Source: Byssothecium circinans
Lineage: Eukaryota > Ascomycota > Dothideomycetes > Pleosporales > Massarinaceae
Length of the DNA stretch: 64,000 nucleotides
Reading direction: 5' to 3'
Assembly: GCA_010015675.1 (NCBI GenBank)
Contig: ML976987.1
Coordinates: forward strand, 351,873-415,872
Part shown: one piece after another, positions 1-10,540 of the stretch
How positions within the stretch are numbered: the first letter of the stretch is position 1
Layout: the number at the start of each line of letters is the position of its first letter
Translations under genes and position numbers: made by a program
The notes under the pieces: model-generated
The model's input: the letters and a program-made list of their open reading frames with translations, nothing else
The model's database searches: none
Told to the model about the DNA's origin: nothing

Positions 1-930
1 GAGAGCACCAAGAGGCTTGAAGGAAGACCGGATGAGAATAGTGGCAGGGGTATTGCTGAGGTGTACCCCCTAATAGCACTTGTATTAAGCAATTTTGAGA
101 AGCTAAAGGATCAATATCAGCACTCTACGACTCTGGACGGTAAGGCTTTCTGGGCGGCAATTGAACAAGGGTGGAGCAAGGCCAACCAATATTACACGAA
201 ACTTGATAATAGCACAGTATACACAGCAGCTGTTTTTCTGGACCCACGGCTTAAACTTGAGTACCTACAAAAGGAGTGGACCGAGCAGGAGGCTGCCCGT
301 CAGGTCAATAAGGTACGGGAGCTGTGGGAGTCAGATTATCGCCATCTATCTCCGCCCAAGACGTCAACCAATGCCCTCCAAGAGACGTCTGCAAACGTTC
401 GGCTGCACAAGAAACGCAAATACAGCTCCATTGCCGACGCCCTTACTCAGTCCTACAGCTTTCCCCCTCCTGCTAAAGCTCTAGATGAGTTTGCTGTATA
501 TACAACAGACCCACGAGATACTGACAAGGACCTTGTCCCCTCCCAGTACTGGAGACGAGCAGACATACGTGCAAAGTACCCTACGCTTTCTCTTATGGCT
601 ATTAACGTCCTGGCGATCCCCACCATGAGCTCCAAACCAGAGAGAATCTTCAGCCAAGCCGGCAACACCCTTACAGCCCGTCGAAATCGGCTCTCCGAAC
701 AATCTGTGGAGGCTGCCCTTTGTTTATCAAGCTGGGCCAAATCAGGACTCATCCAAATGGGGCTGCACGTCGAGGAACTTCGTGGGAGCCTAACCGCTGA
801 GGTGAATACCCTGCTCAACAACCCTACCCAATCCGTCACCTAGCTGTATAAGGACGATGACGTTGACGAGCTTTTTCGTGAGAGCTGGGAGGGGATACAG
901 GTCAGGGGTGACGGTAACAGTAGCCAATAA
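1..930 (+). pseudogene. hAT transposase, C-terminal part (cut by window start)
   Basis: The frame is open from base 1, so the gene starts outside the window. The last 100 residues before the first stop carry the hAT dimerisation region: a block like SQYWRRADIRAKYPTLS, then MAINVLAIP, then SSKPERIFSQAG and RNRLSEQSVEAA. This region packs hAT transposase dimers. The stop at 841-843 is TAG. The same frame continues for about 28 more codons (LYKDDDVDELF, then acidic residues) to a TAA at 928-930, so the TAG is probably a mutated Gln or Trp codon near the natural C-terminus. The catalytic core is outside the window. No terminal inverted repeat was found downstream, so the right end of the element is not fixed. 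This family differs in sequence from the complete hAT element at 5616-9057. Confidence 0.82.
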
Positions 931-1131
931 AGCGTCAAATATATACTATGGCCTATAGTACGGAATTATATGTGACAGCTTTCAACTCTCTAAAAATACT
1001 TTCACTGACACTAAGCTCAACACTAAGGACCTCCGGGGACCTTGATATTGGAGTGATTTCAAGCTTTCTACTACGTTTGACCCTTTGCCTGTACAAGTTA
1101 GTACTGTGGATCGGTCAGTTTCAGTTTCTCC

Positions 1132-1620
1132 ATGGATTTATCCAGTCCACCCGGAGCAAATGGATGGAGCTCCAATCCATCCATGCAGTACACTGGTCTA
1201 GACGTCCTCCATCGCTTCCTTACATTGAGGTACTCAGGCAGCAGCCCACGATTTATCCACGATTCCTTTGCGACGGCTTGCTCCGGCGGAGAGGCCCGTG
1301 TTAATATCCTCAAGGCACTGCTCAACACCGGTGAAATCGATGTTAATCGGACATGGTTCAACAAGACGCCCCTGATCATCGCAATCGAAAAGATGAATCT
1401 TTGGGCAGTCAAGGCAGTGGCTGATGCTGGAGCAAATGTAAACGGGTCATGGGGTTCAAGCCGCTTTTTCGATCCTTTGGATTACGCCATGGAATGCGGG
1501 ACAGCGGAGATTGTATCGTACTTGGAAACGAAGGGCGCTGTCAAGAGGGGAACTCCTGGATGGAAGGCTCTGTATCAGCAGGACGAGATGCCTCCAACCA
1601 AGCGGAGTAGACTGGAGTAA
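1132..1620 (+). CDS. Small ankyrin-repeat protein
   Basis: A 162-residue ORF starting with ATG. Ankyrin-like units are visible from about residue 45: one around ILKALLNTGEIDVN, a clear one at NKTPLIIAIEKMN followed by AVADAGANVN, and a third at FDPLDYAMECGTAEIV. The protein ends in a short basic tail (TKRSRLE). Ankyrin repeats bind proteins, and nothing in the ORF points to a partner or enzymatic domain. It may be complete or the last part of a longer ankyrin gene, since fungal ankyrin proteins are often much larger. The start is simply the first in-frame ATG. It lies between transposon debris and a broken oxidase gene, so decay is possible although the frame is clean. Confidence 0.5.
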   Translation: MDLSSPPGANGWSSNPSMQYTGLDVLHRFLTLRYSGSSPRFIHDSFATACSGGEARVNILKALLNTGEIDVNRTWFNKTPLIIAIEKMNLWAVKAVADAGANVNGSWGSSRFFDPLDYAMECGTAEIVSYLETKGAVKRGTPGWKALYQQDEMPPTKRSRLE

Positions 1621-2063
1621 TCTGGCGTTCAAAGCACACCAGGAACCTCGGGTACGTTGTGTAGAGTTCTGTCTGGTCGACTTCGGCAGTTTTACGCCTT
1701 GCACATATCGAATGGTTGACGGCAGCGCCTGAGCTAGCGAATGTTGGGTATTCCGGGAAATCCTCGTGATTCAGTAGTCAATTAATGCAGTACGTTGAGC
1801 TAGCACAAGCCGTTCCCCTTCCATGGCAAGGAATCAAACAAGTCTCATTCACCTGGTAGTTGCTCGACTCCAACCATATTGCTTTGGCATTTATATGTTC
1901 CCAACAGGCAGTCGAATAATAATAGAGTTGTATAGAGCATATTGAAATGCTCATGGTTCTATAGCCAACGCTGCTGAGTGTATAAAACATGGAATTTGGC
2001 AGTATGACAAGATCAGTAGTATAATTCATCAAACCACGCTAAGCCCTCAATGCGGCACTAACA
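1621..2063. other. Intergenic stretch, nothing recognised
   Basis: About 440 bases between the ankyrin ORF and the 3' end of the FAD oxidase pseudogene. No convincing ORF, RNA gene or repeat was seen. Confidence 0.4.
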
Positions 2064-3668
2064 TCATACCGCCCTACACAACCTTCCATCCCCCTTCACA
2101 ACCCACTCGTCACTCCCAACCGCCGTAGCCGCATACAACACCCCCCGCGGATCCCACTTCCTCTTCACCTCGACCAACCTATCCCAGTTCTCTCCATAGA
2201 ACTCTTCCCTCCACCTCGGATTCCGAAAGTCCGCCTCGTTCATATATGCCCCGGACGCGATATCTTGCAAGGGCGATATCACTTCCTCGGTCGAGATACG
2301 TTCCTGCTCCGCCATGGCGGAGACTGGGATAGTATAGTTCCAAAACTGCATGATGACAAAGTAGGAGAGCTGTTCGCGCCAGGCGGGGAGAACGGCATTG
2401 GGAAAGGAAGGAGAGCGGGAGACGTCCATGGCGTAACTTGCGATGCCGAATTGCGGATACGTGGTCGAGATATTCCGGAGCACGTTAACCAGAGTATCAG
2501 TGTCATTCACAGCCGTGGAACGCGAAACCATGACACCGCCTTGGATCTGCGAGGCGGGCGTTGTACCGTACGGTAGAGGGCCGATGTACTTATCCGTATG
2601 TTGGTAGAAGGTAGGGTAGCTGGTGACGTTCATCTGGTATTGGATGCCGTGGTCAGAGAGGTACGTGGTGAATGAAGAGAAGACTGTGCGCATGTCGTCT
2701 TCGGTAGCGCCGGGGATGGTGGCTTCCGTGAGGATGAACATGGGTCCAAAAACGGCCCATTGGACGTGCGCTCCTGCGTCAACGATGGTGGGGAGGGAGA
2801 CTTTTTGGAAGAATGTCACTGCGTCCCAAAGCGTGTCGTCGTTTGCTGATGCGGAGGCGAATTGTAGACTCACGCCGCCTACTTTGTCATAGGGGTAGGC
2901 TTTTGATGTTAGGGAGATGACAACGCCGTATGTGCCGCCTCCTCCTCCGCTCAAGGCCTAGTAAAGATCAGAGTTTTGCGTCGGTGTGGCAGTGACGAGC
3001 GTGCCATTTGCTGTGACTACTTCCCACTCTAGTGCCTGGTCGGCACCGAGGCCATGCTTTGAACTGAGAAGGGAGTGACCGCCACCTTGTGAGTAGCCTC
3101 CTGCAATGCCGACGGTTGGACACTGGCCGCCGACCACATTGAGGCCAACTTTGTCGGCGGCGGCATATGCTTCGAATGCTTGAACACCTGCGCCCATCTT
3201 GACTGACGGGCCAGTGTAAGCGGCGCCAGTGTAGTTTGAGAAGGAAATGGTCTTGAGGTTATGCATCCATAAGCTGAGTGCGCCTTTGCCAGTAGACTTC
3301 CCAAGGTAGCTTTTTGCCGTGTTAGCGATAAGTCAACAGAGTGAGAGGGCAGCGTACTCATGACCAGTGTTTTTAATGACTAGCCTGACATTTTTCTCTT
3401 GCGCGAACTTCAGGCCCGCTTGCACATCCTCAGGTCCCGTGACCTTGATTGCATACTGAGCGTAGTTTCCTTGCAAGCACGTGGAGTTGCGCGCTGTAAA
3501 CGGGTCGCATGTCGCGTTTTGGTGGTACGCCGGCATGAAGCCGGAAGGATCATCGAACCTAGCAGAAATATTAAAAACTTTCCCATCGTGAAGCCGAAGA
3601 TATAAGATTCGCGGGAATGACGACCGCCACATGCCGCTAGTCGCTTACAGGTCCTGCATAGGTCTCAT
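2064..3668 (-). pseudogene. FAD-linked oxidoreductase (berberine-bridge/6-hydroxynicotine oxidase type), nonsense-mutated
   Basis: Family members are flavin oxidases with a PCMH-type FAD domain and a C-terminal BBE segment, often secreted or part of secondary metabolism. Visible motifs are CDPFTARNSTC, VRLVIKNTGH, the GGxGG-like block GGGHSLLSSKHGLGADQ, SGGGGGTYGVV, and a C-terminal NPRWREEFYGENWDRLVEVK. An intron at 3357-3310 (48 nt, CGCTAAC branch) restores the family signature NTGHDYLGKSTG. A second likely intron is 3648-3559. The frame is stopped by TAG at 2960-2958, exactly where relatives have Trp in DLYWALSGGGGG. That is a TGG-to-TAG change, CpA to TpA on the other strand. The N-terminal 80-100 residues usual in the family, including a signal peptide, are not evident. 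Identity of family is firm; the pseudogene call rests on that one stop and the missing N-terminus. Confidence 0.72.
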
Positions 3669-4260
3669 GTAAATAACCCTATACCCAGAGAAGCAGTTTT
3701 TTTAAAGGCCATCCCGGTGGCGGGAGTAGCCGAAGACGCGTTAGGTTTTACTTACAAGGGCTAAAGCAGTGTGTCTCCTCTCCTACGGTAGGCTCGTTCG
3801 GGCGTAGTGCATTGCATCTGACAAGCTCAAATACCAACTTCCCCTCTAGGCCTGCGCTTGTGCGAACTAAGGCAGAGATGGAGCTGAGTGAACTCGCTTA
3901 GACCGGGCCGCGTGTTCGCATGGCATCCGACCAATAATGGAAGGGGAACGTTTCGGAAACTGCATGTTCCGGCATGCACCCCTACAACCCTGACCGAGCC
4001 CGGGTTCCTGGATCCCAACCGCGGAGGAGAGCCAGATGAATTTCAGCCAACGTGCATGCTACATTCTCGCCAATATTCTTCCAAGGTTTGTAATCATTGT
4101 GAAGTAAAGATATCCTGGGATAGTTAGCGAGATAGAGAGCTAACTAGGTATTGTGCATTGTGGTTATTCCTGCTTGGTGTTGATATATTCACAATGTATA
4201 GAAAAAACTACACAATCCGGGCTGCTGTTTACACGTGATTGAACTTCATCTGGCCACCCT
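3669..4260. other. Intergenic stretch, nothing recognised
   Basis: Short ORFs on both strands overlap each other and lack family signatures. No repeat boundary or RNA gene was recognised. Confidence 0.35.
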
Positions 4261-4944
4261 ATGGTAAAACATATCGCAGCGCTTTTTAGCCTCCCACGTC
4301 CATTCTTAACTAGAAGACCCCCGAGAGTTCGATACTTAACGATAGTCCGTATCTCTGTACGGCTCATAACCACTCTCGTCCTCACACTCGTACCTATTAG
4401 TCTTGAGTTTGAAAGTGAGCCAAGTAAACCTGAATGGCTCTGCGCTCTCGAGACTGCCCAGCCATTCTTATCTGTATTGCAGAATTCACCCCAAGACTTA
4501 ACTTCCTCGCCTTCGCACTCAAGCATGAGACCTTCAAAATGTACCAAATGATTGGATGATTACGCTTTTCGATATTCTCAAGTCCCCCGGTTTAGAAGCC
4601 AAGCTCTTCGTGGATTTCATTGGCCTGGTTCAATACGGTACCGGAAGCCCGTTGTGAATTGGAATCGCGTAGACCTTCCCGAACTTGTCACAGACACTGC
4701 TGAGAGCGCGTCGACCATGTCTTCCGTTGCTGGGTCCGACGATAGCCTGGCCTTCTCTTCCGCCGAGACGGTCACTGGCAGCCTTCCCGAGACTTCCGCA
4801 ACGACTGTTCAAGTGGAGGATAACAGCGATTCTCTCGACGAAGCAGAGGACTCAAGCTCTTCGCCTCCGTCGACTGGTGACCAATCTGCATCTGTTCGTA
4901 AAGGAGCAAAAAATACACTCTCTGAATGCAATACACAAAGTTAA
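4261..4944 (+). other. Unassigned ORF region (two abutting short ORFs)
   Basis: A 96-codon ORF (4261-4551) is followed directly by an open frame from about 4552 to 4944 whose second half is rich in Ser, Thr, Asp and Glu (for example SSVAGSDDSLAFSSAE), with ATG at 4717. A third, 33-codon ATG frame (4556-4657) overlaps and reads like ordinary protein (MITLFDILKSPGLEAKLF). The three frames cannot be joined by an obvious GT-AG intron. This may be a decayed small gene or chance ORFs. No family was recognised. Confidence 0.25.
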
Positions 4945-5598
4945 CTAAACATAATCTTGCTAGACTCCCCTTCCTGCACGTACACGGAAATGGTGATATA
5001 ATGGATAATGTGTCCGGCCATTTTAAAGCTCATACATTGAGATGCGACACTCTTCAAGAGTGGGTTTGCATACTTTTAGATAATGGGTGATTTGGCAGAC
5101 TCTCAGAGCTCTAGCCACTACTAGGTACTTCACATCGTACGGGCAGTCTTAAAAGAGGCCCCCTGAGTTTTGTAGTCCATGATAGCTGAGTGGCGCCGCA
5201 ATAATACACGATTCATAACTTGCAATCAATTGCCTTGTGTGATGGCGGTGCCACGACTTCAATGTCGCAATCACTTCCCAATATCTGTGCAGTTGGTGTG
5301 ATTTCCCAAGTGGTGCCACAGCACTTCAATTTCTTAGCCCTGCATATCTCGCGTCGTGTGTTTGTCCGCCTTCACGTAGACCTCCACATCCATACGGCCA
5401 TAAATTCAATGATATTTCGTCAACTCACTAAGTCCTCAATTCACACATCTCTTCCAGTGATCTTTTGGAAAACTGGTATAAATTCGCCCATCTTCATTGT
5501 CCAGCACTCTCTACCACACCATCCACACAGTCATCGTTCAAAGTCATTCAGAGAAACAACAACCTAGCCAGGCCACGCTACACCACGGCGTTATCAGA
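4945..5598 (+). promoter_or_regulatory. Probable promoter and 5' UTR of the hAT-disrupted gene
   Basis: No gene was seen here. The last 150 bases before the ATG at 5599 look like a fungal core promoter and leader: a TATAAAT at about 5478, then a pyrimidine/CA-rich leader with CAAA and ACAACAACC runs. It would have driven the gene whose body now lies beyond the transposon. Confidence 0.4.
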
Positions 5599-5615
5599 AT
5601 GACAGGCATCACATA
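5599..5615 (+). pseudogene. Start-codon fragment of the disrupted host gene
   Basis: ATG ACA GGC ATC ACA TA. Removing the element and one copy of the 8-bp duplication joins this directly and in frame to 9066. The start codon and first five codons are therefore cut off from the rest of the gene by about 3.4 kb of transposon. Confidence 0.8.
5608..5615. repeat. Target-site duplication of the hAT element, left copy (ATCACATA)
   Basis: An exact 8-bp copy of the bases that follow the right inverted repeat at 9058-9065. Eight base pairs is the length expected for hAT insertion. Confidence 0.9.
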
Positions 5616-5627
5616 CAGACTTGTCAA

Positions 5628-5790
5628 CAATCAAGCTGAATACAAGCGCTTGATTGAGGCTTGATCGAAACTGCAAGCCGATCAAGCCAAGCTTCTGACT
5701 AGAAATTTTGCACTCAATCAAGCTTTCGCTCTTAAGGCTTGATTGATTGGCTTGATTGGCTTGATTGGCTCGATGTTTTAGCGTTAATTT
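5628..5790. repeat. Left subterminal CAATCAAGC-type repeats of the hAT element
   Basis: Repeated CAATCAAGC, GATCAAGCC and GCTTGATTG motifs on both strands, ending in consecutive GATTGGCTT units around 5740-5775. A matching but shorter array lies at the right end (8920-9057). They are probable transposase-binding sites. Confidence 0.75.
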
Positions 5791-7582
5791 TTGTGAGGCT
5801 ATTGAGTTTGCCGTACGAGCGATCTCGCGATAGGTTCGTGGTGTTGAGTTTCGCTTAGTCAGCCACATTATAGCGCGAAACCTTGATGTAATCATCTCTG
5901 TTTTAAAGCTGCCAAAGCCCACCTGTTCGCGTATACTGACGCTTATTTTAGTGTTGTACTTGCCTCTATAGTCGCTATGCCGCCTCTTCAACCCCTAAAA
6001 CGTCCTCGTAAAAACGGTTTTGCATTAAACAAGCGCGCTAAAGTTGTTGCTCGCGGCACCAAGTTGTAGCCTTTCAATATTGACGACAGCGAATAGCTAC
6101 CTCAGCGTCTTTCACTACGCAAAGCCTTAGCGATTGCCGCGTCTCAGGCTACCAAGCCGCCCACTTTCGAGTCGCAATTGCGCGAGAGTCAGCTTGAAGC
6201 CGCTATCGTAGCGCCAACCGAGGGCAGCAGCGCCGCGACAGTTGCTACAACTAAGGACGACGAGGACGGCAATAAGGATAGCAACACGGGTCTTGATGAG
6301 CGCTTTGCCGACAACTTTGACGACATAGATTAGTCGCGTTTGCCGCTATATTGTAAGCCTGTAGCCACCCAGAAGCAGCGCAAAAGCTAGGTATACCGCT
6401 ACGGCTACCGCGTTGCGCTCATTAAGGACCCTGATCATCTTTTCTTTGTCTGTCGCTATTGCCACCAGCACAAGTGGATAGACGCGGGGCAAGGCAGTAT
6501 ATACGAAACAACGCTCTCAACATCAACCTCAGCACGCCATCTTAAGCAACTTAGACGCGGCCACAGCCTTGCAGCTCCTGGCAAAGCGCACAGCGCGACG
6601 AAGGTAGGCAAGGGCAGCCTGCGCGCCATCTTGAAAGCCACTACTGTTAAGGTATCGCAGGGCCTTGCCAACGAGCTTAGAGGCTTTAATTGTCAAGCTT
6701 TTTAACATACTATAGTTACCTAGCTTATAGATGGCAACCACCCACTCTCTAAGTTTAAGAAGCCCGCGTTTTAACAAATGCTTGAAGCTGCAAACCCAGA
6801 GGCAGCTGCAGCGTTATGGACGTCTCACGCAAGCGTTTCGCGGTACGTAATGCGTCATTTTAACTTCATGCTGCCCTAGGTGGTCGCTAATCTATTAAAG
6901 TCATTAAGTAAGATCTATATTAGCTTTAACGGTTAGACGATAAAGGGCGGTAAACGTAGCTTCTTAGGCGTTATTGCGCACTACGTTAACAGCGCTGGTG
7001 ACCTTATGGACCTCCTAATCGCGCTGCCACAACTAATAGGCGCCCATACTAGCGAGAAAATTGCTGAAATTGTTAGCAAAACTCTGCAGCAATTTAGTAT
7101 TAACTCGCGTACTATTAGCTACTTTATGCTTAATAACGCTACCAATAACGACGCTGCTGTCCTTAGGATCGCGGAGGAGATAAGCTTAATTACTACCCAT
7201 CGTCGCCTCCGCTACGGTGCTTATACTCTTAACCTAATCGGCCAGGCGTTGCTTTAGGGCAGCAACAACGACGCGTACGACAACGATAGCAGTAAGATTG
7301 CTGTTGAGAGCAAGCTATTACGCAACTGGCGTGAGGATGGGCCACTTAGCGTGCTTCTCAGCGTAATTAACTACATTAAAACGCCGCAGTAGCTTAAGCT
7401 TTTTGAAAAATTTTAGGGCCTAGCTAACACTGAGCTTCCCGCTGATCAGCGCGAAATACTTGCGCCTATTAAGCCAGTCATCACTCGCTGGAACTCGTAT
7501 CATTCCGCCTTTGAGCGCGCTGTTAAGCTATAGCGCGCTGTTAACACTTACGCTAATCATTATATACGCCGCGTGCGAGATA

Positions 7583-7897
7583 AGGACACGTACGCGATCA
7601 GCCGCGGCAACAAGCTGCCTGAGGCTGCGTCCTGGATGCGATCCAACGGCCTCACAGCTACCAACTGGGCGGTCGTTACTGAGTATATTGACGTGTTGAA
7701 GCCGCTGAAGTCTGCAATAAAGCGCCTTAAAGGACGTGGCAAAGACGCTGACGGTCACGTTGGAGGTGGCCGTTACGGCGCTATCACTAAGGTTATCCTA
7801 GTCTTTAAGTATATACTCACTTATTACGAGCAGCGCGTCAAAGCTTACGAGTCTGTCAACTATAACGCGCATAATGAAGCGCCTGAAGACCATCTCT
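7583..7897 (+). repeat. Copy 1 of a 315-bp direct repeat flanking the N gap
   Basis: Matches 7908-8222 at every position except six, all transitions. It lies within the transposase coding region and abuts the N run at 7898-7907. Confidence 0.9.
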
Positions 7898-7907
7898 NNN
7901 NNNNNNN
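7898..7907. other. Assembly gap (10 N)
   Basis: A run of ten N, a common placeholder length for a gap of unknown size. It is bordered on both sides by the same 315-bp sequence. Confidence 0.95.
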
Positions 7908-8222
7908 AGGACACGTACGCGATCAGCCGCGGCAACAAGCTGCCTGAGGCTGCGTCCTGGATGCGATCCAACGGCCTCACAGCTACCAACTGGGCGGTCG
8001 TTACTGAGTATATCGACGTGTTGAAGCCGCTGAAGTCTGCAACAAAGCGCCTTAAAGGACGTGGCAAAGACGCTGACGGTCACGTTAGAGGTGGCCGTTA
8101 CGGCGCTATCACTAAGGTTATCCCAGTCTTTAAGTATATACTCACTTATTACGAGCAGCGCGTCAAAGCTTACGAGTCTGTCAACTATAACGCGCACAAC
8201 GAAGCGCCTGAAGACCATCTCT
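7908..8222 (+). repeat. Copy 2 of the 315-bp direct repeat flanking the N gap
   Basis: Second copy of 7583-7897, offset 325 bases. Four of the six differences are CpA/TpA alternatives, the RIP signature. Confidence 0.9.
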
Positions 8223-9057
8223 CAATCAACCTCCACGCTGCCTAGGCGAAGGCTAATGATTACTACAATAAGCTTAACCTCTCACCCGCGTACTATGCTG
8301 CGACTATACTTCATCCGCGCTATAAAACGTATTGCGAGCTTGCCTGGGCGGACAAACCTGAGTGGCTGGAGGCTAACAACCGCGCGTTTCACGCGCTTTA
8401 GGCAGAGTACAACACCTTACCACGCGCGGTGAGGCGGCCAAAGGTTATCTCTAGCGAGATCGACGACGCTATTGAAGCCCTCCTCGACCCAGACGGCGCC
8501 GCGGCTGCTACTGAAGGCGATATAGATGATTATGAGAGGTGGAAGGCGCGCGAACCGAAGGCCAATAAGGACAGCTACGCTGCTGTTCACCCTATCAAAT
8601 ACTGGGTAGGCTTGCGTGATCGCTACCCTAACCTTGCCCGTATGGCTATTGATGTGCTCTCTATACCTGCTTCAAGCTGCGAGTGCGAGCGCATGTTCAG
8701 CGAGCTTGGCGACCTTCTTGAGCCCCGACGACGGCAGATCTCACCCCAGTTACTAGCTGCTATACAGTGCGTACGGCGGTGGTATAGGGCTGGTTTTGAT
8801 AAGTGTAGTAGCATTGCTACAGCGACACCAACTAACGCTGAGATAGACGCTACGTACCAATTGTGGGATTAGGATCGCGAGAATGAGTAGTTAGTATAGG
8901 CAATCGATCTGTAAAACACCAAGCCAATCAAGCTTTTCAATCAAGCCTCAAGCTAATACTGCAATCAAGCCAATCAATCAAGCCTCTTAACACCATGTTC
9001 AAGCCTCAAGTCAAGCCGGAGGCTAAGGCTTGATCGGCTTGATTGTTGACAAGTCTG

Positions 9058-9065
9058 ATCACATA
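9058..9065. repeat. Target-site duplication of the hAT element, right copy (ATCACATA)
   Basis: Exact match to 5608-5615. Confidence 0.9.
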
Positions 9066-10044
9066 CACACAAGAACCAGGCGTTATTGAAGCTGCTGTCG
9101 GGGCTGCTATTGGGAAGGAGATCGACGCAGACAGTGAGGTAGAGATTCCGGACGATGTGTCAGTGGAGGACTACAGCATCTCCGATGACGAGGATGATGC
9201 TTGGGTCTGTGTATGGAAAGAAAACGACGTTCGAGCGAGCCCTCAAACGACATCACCAACGAGTTCCGAAGGATTAGGCTGGCACTCTCTTCCTAGCCAG
9301 ACAAAGACTGCCATTCTGGCACAGTTTATAACCGCCGAAAATCCGTTGACGGCGCACAACATGCGTTCTTTGATCACCAAACACATCGTTCCACTCCTCA
9401 TCCAATCAACGCCTTTCAGCGCCGATCTCATATCTTCCTTCTGGCGTCTGAACACAGTCCGACTACAGCCGCACTTCGAGCCCGCCTTCTTCGACGCTAC
9501 GGAATCCTCTGAATCCACGCTCTGGGTTCTTCTTCCGCCGAAGAACGTCAGACCCCTGATACAACGGATTGATTTCCATGCGCCAGTTCCACCCCGCAAC
9601 GTCGTGCCGAAGGGAACGCAGCTCGTTCAGACTCAAGTGGTCACGAAAATTGGAAACAGAGACATAGTTGTAGGAAAAGTCCTCGTTGCGAAGCACAAAA
9701 GCCGCCCCATAGAGCTAGAATTTGCCCACGAGAAGGTGGAAGAGTGGAGGCGCCGAGCGCCTGCTGATGCCTGGCAGATGCTCAGAGAAGTCGCCATGTG
9801 GAAGGGCTTCTCGGGACTCACGAGGATTTGTGTCTTCTTTGAGCCAAATATGCATCTTTTGGCTCAGTTCACGGGATGGCGAGTGCATATTGCGGTGGGC
9901 AGTGAATGGAGAATTCTGGATCCGAGTCAAGGAGATTGGGAAGAGAGCTTCACTACGGCACTAAGGCAGAGGTCCGATACAACAAAGCATGGGGCTGTGT
10001 TTGAATTAGTTAGATCTGGAGTTGCGGCCATCGCGAGTGGATAG
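9066..10044 (+). pseudogene. Body of an uncharacterised fungal protein gene, severed from its ATG by the hAT element
   Basis: Joined to 5599-5615 it gives a 331-residue intronless ORF with no internal stop. The first 60 residues are acidic (SVEDYSISDDEDDAW). The rest is a globular-looking domain with conserved-looking blocks such as LLPPKNVRPLIQRIDF, KIGNRDIVVGKVLVAKH and FEPNMHLLAQFTGWRVHI. I do not recognise the family. Today the frame opens only through transposon sequence (a non-ATG TTG at 9043). The first ATG after the insertion is at 9361, well into the conserved part. The gene is therefore probably silent or makes a truncated protein, although the body shows no damage of its own, which suggests a recent insertion. 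Confidence 0.72.
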
Positions 10045-10540
10045 AGGGCCATAAGGGCCAAGTTTATAGCAGTTATTACTAATATCTTGCTTTACATAAG
10101 ATAAATCCTCTAGGCATGTACTTTTTACATGCTAGCTATGCTTTTATATACTTACTTACTTAAGGTTATATACTAGGTATAAATGTAAGCTACCTCTTAC
10201 TTATCTTCCTTCTTCCTTCTTTATTTATACTATAGCTTCCTTTTTTAATATAAAGAACTCTTTAACTATACTTATTCCTTATCCTAAGTATAGCTACTTT
10301 ATAATATTTAGCCCCTTCTCTAGTAACTAAGGAAGAACTCTTACTACTACTATATAATATATTACTAATCTAAATAGTAATACCTAAGAAGACTATATTT
10401 ATTAAATATAAGAAAAAGTAGATTAGGAAGCTAGTTACTAGTATCTATAATTTACTTATATTACTATTTCCTTCTAGCTCTTATAAGTAGGTCTACTTTA
10501 ATAACCTTGTAGCTTTCTTTAAGAAAAGCCCTGCCTTAGC
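10045..10540. other. AT-rich, gene-free stretch
   Basis: Very AT-rich with strings of TA, CTTA and TTCCTT and no usable ORF. It looks like a heavily RIP-mutated repeat remnant, too decayed to classify. Confidence 0.6.

Larger units (their letters stand above)
5977..8873 (+). pseudogene. hAT transposase with BED-type zinc finger, many in-frame stops
   Basis: A single frame starting at ATG 5977 encodes, in order, a basic N-terminus, a BED-like zinc finger (FFVCRYCHQHKW, then SARHLKQLRRGH), an RNase H-like core (SFLGVIAHYVNSAGDL; PVITRWNSYHSAFERA) and the C-terminal hAT dimerisation region (LARMAIDVLSIPASSCECERMFS). More than ten in-frame stops interrupt it, mostly TAG with a few TAA, all explainable as CAG/CAA or TGG after C-to-T change. 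Two catalytic-region Asp positions read Asn (codons 6928-6930 in SFNG and 7132-7134 in MLNNATNND). No net frameshift is seen outside the N gap, after which the frame shifts by one because of the duplicated 325 bases. The protein cannot be functional. Confidence 0.88.
5616..9057 (+). mobile_element. Complete hAT element with 21-bp inverted repeats, RIP-damaged
   Basis: The ends are perfect inverted repeats, 5616-5636 and 9037-9057 (start CAGACTTGTCAACAATC), flanked by the 8-bp duplication ATCACATA. Both subterminal regions (about 5628-5790 and 8920-9057) are packed with CAATCAAGC/GCTTGATTG motifs in both orientations, the kind of array hAT transposases bind. One transposase gene fills the interior on the plus strand. 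The 3442 bp include ten N at 7898-7907 and a 315-bp duplication across that gap. Without these the element would be near 3.1 kb. Damage is almost entirely base substitution, since the frame is kept from end to end except at the gap. Confidence 0.92.

Noticed and set aside
948..1304. 118-codon plus-strand ORF before the ankyrin gene
   Set aside because: Overlaps the ankyrin ORF in another frame and has no recognisable composition or motif.
4164..4547. 127-codon minus-strand ORF
   Set aside because: It overlaps an equally long plus-strand ORF, has no family motif and no splice logic.
9043..9065. Start of the 9066-10044 gene at TTG 9043 within the transposon TIR
   Set aside because: TTG is not a credible fungal start and the bases belong to the TIR. 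The original ATG is at 5599.
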